12,469 nt of DNA from an uncultured Porphyromonadaceae bacterium (GTDB taxonomy: Bacteria > Bacteroidota > Bacteroidia > Bacteroidales > Muribaculaceae). The DNA is taken from NCBI GenBank assembly GCA_905193395.1, contig CAJJOO010000011.1, positions 1 through 12,469 on the forward strand, read 5' to 3'. A program made the position numbers and the translations under genes. Below are positions 7,233 through 12,469 of the stretch, in pieces; position 1 is the stretch's first letter; each line of letters opens with the position of its first letter. Under the pieces are notes generated by a model that was not told where the DNA came from, did not search any database, and saw only the letters and a program-made list of their open reading frames with translations.

Positions 7233-7877
7233 ATGAAAGATATTGCAATATATGGTGCCGGAGGATTTGGCCGGGAAGTAGCCTGCCTGCTCCGGCATAT
7301 CAACTCTGTTGGAAGCGAGCACTGGAATCTCGTCGGCTTTTTCGATGACGGAAAGGAAATAGGCTTCGACAATGGGTACGGCAAGGTTATTGGGAGTATG
7401 GATGCCCTCAACGCCTATCCTTGTCCTCTGTCGGTCGTTATTGCAATCGGAACGCCGCGTACACTCAAAGCGCTTGTCGGAAAAATACTCAATCCTAATG
7501 TGGATTTTCCGAACATCATTGCACCCAACGTCTTGTTTTTTGACTCGAATTCTACGGAGATGGGACGTGGAAATATAATAACATTCGGCTGCAGGCTTAG
7601 TTGCGATACGCACTTGGGCGATTTTAACGTGCTGAACGGTTGCATTTCTTTCGGGCACGACGTGCATGTAGGCGATTACAATGTGTTTATGCCCGAAGCA
7701 CGGCTTTCGGGTGAGGTGTGCGCCGGAAACATGAATTTGTTCGGTGCGCGCAGTTTCGTGGCGCAACAAGTGAAAATTGGTTCATCGACAACAATAGGTG
7801 CCGGTAGCATCGTGCTACGACGCACAAAGGATAATTCACTGTATTTGGGTAATCCTGCTAAAAGAATTGAAATATAA
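7233..7877 (+). CDS. NeuD/PglD-family sugar O- or N-acyltransferase
   Basis: This 214-residue protein has the two-part build of the sialic acid O-acyltransferase/PglD family: an N-terminal Rossmann-like domain (IAIYGAGGFGREVACLL, residues 4-20, then VGFFDDG at about 34-40) and a C-terminal left-handed beta helix. His142 in FGHDVHVGDYN matches the catalytic base of PglD-like enzymes, and VLRRTKDNSLYLGNPAKRI is the usual end. Family members transfer acetyl from acetyl-CoA to an amino group of a UDP-amino sugar or to a hydroxyl. It sits 2 bases after the PglC-like gene and 16 before the acyl carrier protein, so it might use an acyl-ACP donor instead; that is my inference. Intact and full length. 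The matching dehydratase and aminotransferase (PglF/PglE-like) are not in this window. Confidence 0.88.
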   Translation: MKDIAIYGAGGFGREVACLLRHINSVGSEHWNLVGFFDDGKEIGFDNGYGKVIGSMDALNAYPCPLSVVIAIGTPRTLKALVGKILNPNVDFPNIIAPNVLFFDSNSTEMGRGNIITFGCRLSCDTHLGDFNVLNGCISFGHDVHVGDYNVFMPEARLSGEVCAGNMNLFGARSFVAQQVKIGSSTTIGAGSIVLRRTKDNSLYLGNPAKRIEI

Positions 7878-7893
7878 ACTAATTAATTGTAAA

Positions 7894-8122
7894 ATGAACA
7901 GCAACGAATTCATCGAAAAATTTGCTGAAGCCCTCGAAATCGAGGACGCTTCGGCGCTGACCGCAGAAACAGAATTTCGCAGTCTCGACGAGTGGGACTC
8001 GCTCCTACCTGAATGTCATCGCGCTCCTCGACGAAGAGTACGACATTCAGATTGAAAACGCTGAATTCAAGACTCTCCGAACGATTTCCGACATCATCGG
8101 CTATATCGAAAGCCACAAGTGA
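7894..8122 (+). pseudogene. Acyl carrier protein, frameshifted as read
   Basis: The first frame encodes NSNEFIEKFAEALEIED followed by FRSLDEWDSL, a typical short acyl carrier protein whose Ser36 in Asp-Ser-Leu would carry phosphopantetheine. Directly after this the frame is lost. The frame one base over continues with YLNVIALLDEEYDIQIE and ends ISDIIGYIESHK at a stop at 8120-8122, completing a domain of about 75 residues. The break is near 8002-8006 (GCTCCTACC). Restoring a lost TC gives DSLSYLNVIA, the expected spacing; a one-base insertion is the other solution but leaves the domain one residue short. As read, translation runs in the wrong frame to 8055 and would lose helices 2 to 4. Sequencing error, true mutation and recoding are all possible. 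The gene lies between an acyltransferase and a ketoacyl-ACP synthase. Confidence 0.85.
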
Positions 8123-8140
8123 GCAAATATCAGTAAAAAA

Positions 8141-9199
8141 ATGGCATATATGCATTTCAACGGTGTCGGGATTAAAGCGATGGCTGGCGCCGTCCCGCAC
8201 ACCATCATAGACAACTATAAATACACCCAATACTTTCCCGAAGACCAGGTCAAGGAAGTTGTTGACAAAATCGGTATCTATCAGCGTCGTTTTGCCGACG
8301 ATAAGACCTGCTCGTCCGATCTGTGTTTTGCCGCTGCGGAAAAACTTATCGCCGACAATAATATCGACAGGAGTGAAATCGACCTGCTGGTGTTTATCTC
8401 ACAGACGCCGGACTATCGCATGCCGGCGACATCGGTGCTTTTGCAGGACCGGCTCAAATTGCCGAATTCCACAATAGCATTCGACATAAACCTTGGTTGC
8501 TCGGCCTTTATTTATGGACTCAGCGTGGTCTATTCCATGATGCAGAATCGCGGTCTGCGCAAGGCTCTTCTGCTTGATGGTGAAACACGCTCAAAGGTGT
8601 ACTCGCCGAAAGACCGTCGTTCGGCCTTCCTTTTCGGCGATGGTGGCGTGGCTGCTCTGATTGAGCGGGATGAGCGCTTCGGAGAGAGTTATTTCTCTTT
8701 GAACTCCGACGGCTCCCGCGGCGATTTAATTAAAATTAACGGAGGCGGTTACCGAAATCCATCCTCAATCGAAACGTTGAAAGAACGGGTAGTTGACGAA
8801 TACGGTAATATCCGCAGCGACGAACAGGGCTATATGAACGGCGGTGATGTGTTCAACTTTGTTATCCGTGAGATTCCAAAGGATATCAAACGTTTGCTTT
8901 CTGACACCGGAACGGACGTTCAGACATTGGATTATTACCTCTTTCATCAGGCCAATAATTTCATCAACAGTTATCTGGCTAAAAAATTAAAACTTGACAC
9001 ATCCAGGATTCCATCCACAATTGACAAATACGGCAACACCTCGTCGGTATCGGTACCTTTGACGATCGTGGACCGCCTGAAAGGCTGCCTTGATGGCGAA
9101 AAACGCCTGATGCTGAGTGCTTTCGGTGTCGGAATGACCTGGGCGACGGCAATTGTTCCTTTCGTCGATACAAAAATCAGCGACGTCGTTGAAGTATGA
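8141..9199 (+). CDS. 3-oxoacyl-ACP synthase III-like (KAS III) enzyme
   Basis: This 352-residue thiolase-fold protein resembles FabH, which condenses an acyl-CoA starter with malonyl-ACP to give a 3-oxoacyl-ACP. The Cys-His-Asn triad is complete: Cys120 in NLGCSAFIYGL, His269 in LFHQAN, and Asn299 in KYGNTSS. FLFGDGGVAALIE and LSAFGVGMTWA are also typical. It is slightly longer than housekeeping FabH. Its setting in a polysaccharide operon, between an ACP and an SDR reductase, argues for a specialised job rather than bulk fatty acid synthesis. It could make acetoacetyl-ACP, or act as an acyl-transferring or ester-forming relative. The ATG at 8141 is used; an in-frame ATG three codons later is possible. 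The end overlaps the SDR gene as ATGA. Confidence 0.9.
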   Translation: MAYMHFNGVGIKAMAGAVPHTIIDNYKYTQYFPEDQVKEVVDKIGIYQRRFADDKTCSSDLCFAAAEKLIADNNIDRSEIDLLVFISQTPDYRMPATSVLLQDRLKLPNSTIAFDINLGCSAFIYGLSVVYSMMQNRGLRKALLLDGETRSKVYSPKDRRSAFLFGDGGVAALIERDERFGESYFSLNSDGSRGDLIKINGGGYRNPSSIETLKERVVDEYGNIRSDEQGYMNGGDVFNFVIREIPKDIKRLLSDTGTDVQTLDYYLFHQANNFINSYLAKKLKLDTSRIPSTIDKYGNTSSVSVPLTIVDRLKGCLDGEKRLMLSAFGVGMTWATAIVPFVDTKISDVVEV

Positions 9200-9966
9200 C
9201 AGAGAGTTGTTTCAATCCATTTTCGCTCAGCGGTAAGAATATTCTGGTAACCGGCGCATCGTCCGGTATCGGACGGCAGTGCGCAATTGATTTCAGCCGT
9301 GCAGGAGCGAATGTTTTCCTGTTGGCCCGCAACCGTGAGCGGCTTACAGAAACGCTTTCGATGATGGGAGGAGACGATCATGAAGCCGTGTCGCTTGACC
9401 TGACCGATTATGACCGCATCCCCGGCGTTATTGCGGAATATGTTAACCGACACGGTAAAATCGACGGCCTGGTGAATTGTGCCGGTATATCGGCGACCTT
9501 GCCGCTGAAGCAGGTTGACGCTATGCGCCTTGAAGAATTCTTCGCTGCAAATGTATTTTCAGCAATCGAACTGACACGACAGGTTACGAATGTGAAAAAT
9601 ATGAACCGAGGGGGCAGCGTGATTTTTTTTGCCTCTATTATGGGATGTGTAGGCGAAAGCGGCAAGTCACTTTACGGCATGACTAAAGGTGCCTTGATTT
9701 CGGCGGCCCGTTCTCTGGCATGCGAACTTGCTAAACGCCACATCCGCGTCAATTGCATATCTCCCGGCGCCATCCTCACGCCAATTAATGAAAAATTACC
9801 TCATATGGCAGATCCGGAGGCGCGCAAAAAACTTGAAGAAAAGCATCTTCTTGGTCTTGGGAATACCTGCGATATATCCAACGGCTGTATTTACCTACTC
9901 AGCGACGCTTCGCAATGGGTGACTGGCCAGAATCTTGTAATCGATGGAGGTTATACGGCACGGTGA
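9196..9966 (+). CDS. SDR-family oxidoreductase, FabG-like
   Basis: This 256-residue short-chain dehydrogenase/reductase shows all family marks: the cofactor-binding TGASSGIG at 19-26, NCAGIS at 94-99, a structural Asn119, catalytic Ser147, Tyr160 and Lys164 (YGMTK), ISPGAILTP after the active site, and VTGQNLVIDGGYTAR at the C-terminus. FabG-like members reduce 3-oxoacyl-ACP to 3-hydroxyacyl-ACP with NADPH, which fits its position directly after a KAS III and near an ACP. A sugar dehydrogenase role is possible in a polysaccharide locus and cannot be excluded. Coupled to the previous gene by a 4-base overlap and to the next by a 23-base overlap. Intact. Confidence 0.9.
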   Translation: MTESCFNPFSLSGKNILVTGASSGIGRQCAIDFSRAGANVFLLARNRERLTETLSMMGGDDHEAVSLDLTDYDRIPGVIAEYVNRHGKIDGLVNCAGISATLPLKQVDAMRLEEFFAANVFSAIELTRQVTNVKNMNRGGSVIFFASIMGCVGESGKSLYGMTKGALISAARSLACELAKRHIRVNCISPGAILTPINEKLPHMADPEARKKLEEKHLLGLGNTCDISNGCIYLLSDASQWVTGQNLVIDGGYTAR

Positions 9967-10567
9967 CCTTAAAGTTACTCGATTTATCAATCCATTTAAG
10001 GGGGCTAATACATTCCTGCTTGAAGATGAAAACGCCGGAGTTGCATGGATATTTGACGTAGGCGATTCGGAAGAAATGTTGTCTGCGACCGAAAGCCTTG
10101 AGATTGATCGGGTATTTGTCACACATGCCCATTTTGATCATATCAAGGGAATAAAGCATTTTTGCGATAAACATCCCGGCTGCAGAATATGCGCCGGTTC
10201 TCGTTGCATCGAATGGTTGGCCGATGACAGACGCAATCTTTCGTTTTATTATGAACACCCGCTTGATTTTGTGCCAATAGGGTGTGTTCGGCTTGAAGAA
10301 GGTCATATATTGCAAGACACGGATTTATTATCCATGCGGGCTTATTCCACACCCGGACATACCGAAGACAGTATGACATACGGCATCGGGGATATTCTCG
10401 TGACGGGCGATGCATTTATACCCGGTGTGCCGCCGGTAACAAAATTAAAGGGCGGAGATAAACAGAAATATGCCCATAGCGTTGACCGGATTAAAGAATT
10501 GATAACAGAGCGGACATTGCTGCTGCCCGGTCACGGACCGATGTTCGCAGGCTATGAATTAATCTGA
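9944..10567 (+). CDS. MBL-fold metallo-hydrolase
   Basis: This 207-residue metallo-beta-lactamase-fold protein keeps the full two-metal site: THAHFDH (His61, His63, Asp65, His66), His139 in TPGHTEDS, Asp156 in VTGD, and His197 in PGHGP. It is of the compact glyoxalase II-like kind, which most often cleaves thioesters, without the large extra domains of RNases or lactonases. In this cassette it could release or proof-read acyl groups from ACP or CoA; this is an inference from neighbours. The ATG at 9944 lies 23 bases inside the SDR gene in another frame, and the fold begins at once (KVTRFINPFKGANTFLLED), so this start is well supported. Natural substrate unknown. Confidence 0.86.
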   Translation: MEVIRHGDLKVTRFINPFKGANTFLLEDENAGVAWIFDVGDSEEMLSATESLEIDRVFVTHAHFDHIKGIKHFCDKHPGCRICAGSRCIEWLADDRRNLSFYYEHPLDFVPIGCVRLEEGHILQDTDLLSMRAYSTPGHTEDSMTYGIGDILVTGDAFIPGVPPVTKLKGGDKQKYAHSVDRIKELITERTLLLPGHGPMFAGYELI

Positions 10568-10593
10568 AATAGAAATTTTTAATTACCAGTAAT

Positions 10594-11685
10594 ATGAAAA
10601 CAGCACTGATAACAGGCGTAACCGGACAGGATGGTTCGTTTCTGGCGGAGTTCCTTCTGGAGAAAGGTTACGATGTACACGGCACTATCCGCCGTTCCTC
10701 GGTGGACTATCGTGAGCGTATAGCGCATCTTGAAGGTAGACCTCATTTTCATCTTCATTATGCCGATCTGGGAGATTCATTGAGCATAATCCAGGCCCTG
10801 AACAAGGTCCGTCCGGATGAGGTGTATAATCTTGCCGCGCAGAGCCACGTCCAGGTCTCCTTTGATTCTCCCGAGTTTACGGCAGATGTCGACGCTACCG
10901 GCGTCCTGCGTCTTTTGGAAGGCATTCGACAATGTGGACTCGCCGATACGTGTCGTTTCTATCAGGCCTCTACATCCGAATTGTTCGGTAAAGTGGAGGA
11001 AGTTCCCCAAAACGAAAAAACACCATTCCATCCATATAGTCCATACGCCGTAGCCAAGCAATACGGATTCTGGATTGTAAAAGAATATCGTGAGGCATAT
11101 GGCATGTTTGCCTGCTCCGGAATTCTTTTTAACCACGAAAGCGAACGACGCGGCGAGACCTTTGTGACGCGTAAGATCACGCTTGCTGCCGCACGTATAG
11201 CACAAGGCAAACAGGACAAGTTGTACCTCGGGAATCTCTCCTCGCTCCGTGACTGGGGCTATGCCAAGGACTATGTCGAGTGCATGTGGCTGATTCTTCA
11301 GCAGGATAAGCCTGAAGATTATGTGATAGCTACCGGCGAACAACATTCCGTTCGGGAATTTTGCGAACTCGCGTTCCGCCGTGCCGGAATCGAACTCCGC
11401 TGGGAAGGCACGGGTGAGGACGAAAAGGGTATAGATGTGAAAACCGGTAAGGTACTGGTTGAAGTTTCCCCTGATTTTTACCGTCCAACGGATGTCGTGA
11501 ACCTCTGGGGAGATCCTACGAAGGCAAAGAAAGAACTCGGTTGGGATCCCGGCAAGATGACGAGTTTTGAACAACTGGTCAATATAATGGTTGATGCCGA
11601 TATGGCCAAAGTTGCCGTAGAGCGTGCCGGTGAAGAAGTCAGGACCAACCTTGCCGAATACCTCGAAAAGGGAATCGTGAAATAA
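10594..11685 (+). CDS. gmd: GDP-mannose 4,6-dehydratase
   Basis: Converts GDP-D-mannose to GDP-4-keto-6-deoxy-D-mannose in the cytosol using tightly bound NADP, the first step to GDP-L-fucose. The 363-residue sequence has the extended-SDR dinucleotide motif [17 protein letters not shown] at 6-22, [12 protein letters not shown] at 79-90, the catalytic set Thr127 and Glu129 (QASTSELFG) with Tyr151 and Lys155 ([11 protein letters not shown]), and the diagnostic [17 protein letters not shown] at 179-195. Length is close to the family norm. It starts 26 bases after the MBL gene and is followed 25 bases later by fcl, the usual pairing. The sequence is intact with no missing key residues. Confidence 0.97.
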   Translation: MKTALITGVTGQDGSFLAEFLLEKGYDVHGTIRRSSVDYRERIAHLEGRPHFHLHYADLGDSLSIIQALNKVRPDEVYNLAAQSHVQVSFDSPEFTADVDATGVLRLLEGIRQCGLADTCRFYQASTSELFGKVEEVPQNEKTPFHPYSPYAVAKQYGFWIVKEYREAYGMFACSGILFNHESERRGETFVTRKITLAAARIAQGKQDKLYLGNLSSLRDWGYAKDYVECMWLILQQDKPEDYVIATGEQHSVREFCELAFRRAGIELRWEGTGEDEKGIDVKTGKVLVEVSPDFYRPTDVVNLWGDPTKAKKELGWDPGKMTSFEQLVNIMVDADMAKVAVERAGEEVRTNLAEYLEKGIVK

Positions 11686-11710
11686 AAACACCGGACAATA
11701 TCAACTCATC

Positions 11711-12469
11711 ATGGAATTAGATTCAAAAATATATGTGGCCGGACACCGCGGCATGGTTGGATCGGCCATTGTCCGTGAACTCAAACGCCAGGGCTATAAC
11801 AATATCGTGACCCGTACGCATAAGGAACTTGACCTTATCAACCAGCAGGCCGTTAACGATTTTTTCGCGGCAGAGAAACCTGAGTATGTTTTTCTGGCAG
11901 CAGCTAAGGTAGGCGGAATCGAGGCCAACCGTACAGCCCTCGCAGATTTTATGTACGACAACATGATGCTCGAGATGAATGTTATCAATGCCGCATGGAA
12001 AAATGGCTGCAAAAAACTCGAGTTTCTCGGTTCTTCGTGTATCTATCCGCGTATGGCCCCTCAGCCCATGCCGGAGTCGTGTTTGCTGACATCTTCTCTT
12101 GAACAAACGAATGAAGCCTATGCTCTCGCAAAAATATCAGGTTTGAAATATTGTGAGTACCTTAACCGCCAGTATGGTACGGATTATATTTCCGTAATGC
12201 CGACGAATCTGTATGGTCCGAATGACAATTATCATCCTGCCCATTCGCACGTTTTGCCGGCTCTTATCCGCCGTTTCCATGAGGCTAAGGAGGCAAGAGT
12301 TGAAGAGGTCGTATGCTGGGGCGACGGCTCACCGCTGCGCGAGTTTCTCTATGTCGATGCCCTTGCAAATCTCTGTGTCTTCCTTATGAATAACTATTCG
12401 GGCAACGAGACTGTCAATGCAGGCAGCGGCAAGGAGCTGACAATCAAAGAGCTCGCCGAATTGGTGGCC
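11711..12469 (+). CDS. fcl: GDP-L-fucose synthase, C-terminus cut by window end
   Basis: Epimerises and reduces GDP-4-keto-6-deoxymannose to GDP-L-fucose with NADPH, finishing the pathway begun by gmd. The frame is open from ATG 11711 to the last base, 253 residues of an expected 310 or more, so the end is outside the window. Seen in order: the cofactor loop [16 protein letters not shown] at 9-24; AAAKVGGI at 63-70; catalytic Ser108, Tyr137 and Lys141 in LGSSCIYP and [11 protein letters not shown], numbered one higher than the E. coli enzyme; Cys110; [14 protein letters not shown] with His180 shortly after; and [13 protein letters not shown]. The strong match through all of these makes the call secure. 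Also known as wcaG in colanic acid loci. Confidence 0.96.
   Translation, partial: MELDSKIYVAGHRGMVGSAIVRELKRQGYNNIVTRTHKELDLINQQAVNDFFAAEKPEYVFLAAAKVGGIEANRTALADFMYDNMMLEMNVINAAWKNGCKKLEFLGSSCIYPRMAPQPMPESCLLTSSLEQTNEAYALAKISGLKYCEYLNRQYGTDYISVMPTNLYGPNDNYHPAHSHVLPALIRRFHEAKEARVEEVVCWGDGSPLREFLYVDALANLCVFLMNNYSGNETVNAGSGKELTIKELAELVA

Noticed and set aside
7227..7769. Open frame on the - strand (180 residues)
   Set aside because: Antisense to the NeuD/PglD-like gene with no recognisable motif.
8005..8055. Continuation of the first ACP frame as a genuine alternative C-terminus
   Set aside because: The residues encoded there are Arg/His-rich and unlike any ACP, while the neighbouring frame gives a normal ACP second half.
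9196..9966. Sugar-nucleotide epimerase/dehydratase for the SDR gene
   Set aside because: The length, YxxxK spacing and C-terminal GGYTAR fit classical FabG-like SDRs rather than extended sugar-nucleotide SDRs.
10777..11691. Long open frame on the - strand (304 residues)
   Set aside because: It is fully antisense to gmd, which is strongly conserved; no domain is visible in the antisense product.

Overview
The window reads as an interior piece of a surface-polysaccharide (capsule or exopolysaccharide) biosynthesis locus from a gut-type member of the Bacteroidota, most likely Bacteroidales. This rests on gene content (GT4 glycosyltransferases, a small initiating sugar transferase, hexapeptide acyltransferases, gmd followed by fcl), on starts without clear Shine-Dalgarno sequences, and on an intermediate base composition. 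Species cannot be named from the sequence. Every gene is on the + strand, and most neighbours overlap or lie within a few bases, so it looks like one long co-transcribed unit. Both ends are cut: a glycosyltransferase tail on the left and an unfinished GDP-L-fucose synthase on the right. There is no RNA gene, insertion sequence, CRISPR array or clear terminator, and no gene-free stretch longer than 75 bases.

Layout. 1-263: C-terminal tail of a glycosyltransferase. 270-1412: a NodB-like polysaccharide deacetylase-family protein. 1393-1933: a serine-acetyltransferase-like hexapeptide protein, split by a one-base frameshift at a run of six G. 1930-3078 and 3154-4386: two GT4 glycosyltransferases. 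4356-5492: a second copy of the deacetylase-like protein. 5489-6619: a WbuB-like GT4 glycosyltransferase. 6616-7230: the membrane sugar-phosphate transferase that starts the glycan on its lipid carrier. 7233-7877: a NeuD/PglD-type acyltransferase. 7894-10567: a small fatty-acid-synthesis-like cassette of acyl carrier protein (frameshifted as read), ketoacyl-ACP synthase III, SDR reductase and MBL-fold hydrolase. 10594-12469: gmd and fcl, which turn GDP-mannose into GDP-L-fucose.

How they may work together. The initiating transferase loads the first sugar phosphate on undecaprenyl phosphate, and the glycosyltransferases extend it, probably using GDP-L-fucose among the donors. The two deacetylase-like proteins and two hexapeptide acyltransferases would remove or add acyl groups. 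The most unusual part is 7233-10567: the enzymes are those needed to build a short 3-oxoacyl- or 3-hydroxyacyl-ACP, beside an acyltransferase that could put such a group on a sugar. This is an inference, with no direct proof of the product.

Three genes (left-edge glycosyltransferase, serine-acetyltransferase-like gene, ACP) each carry one apparent reading-frame break, while the rest are intact. Sequencing or assembly error, real decay and switchable slippage all remain possible. No flippase (Wzx), polymerase (Wzy), Wza/Wzc export gene or regulator lies in the window.
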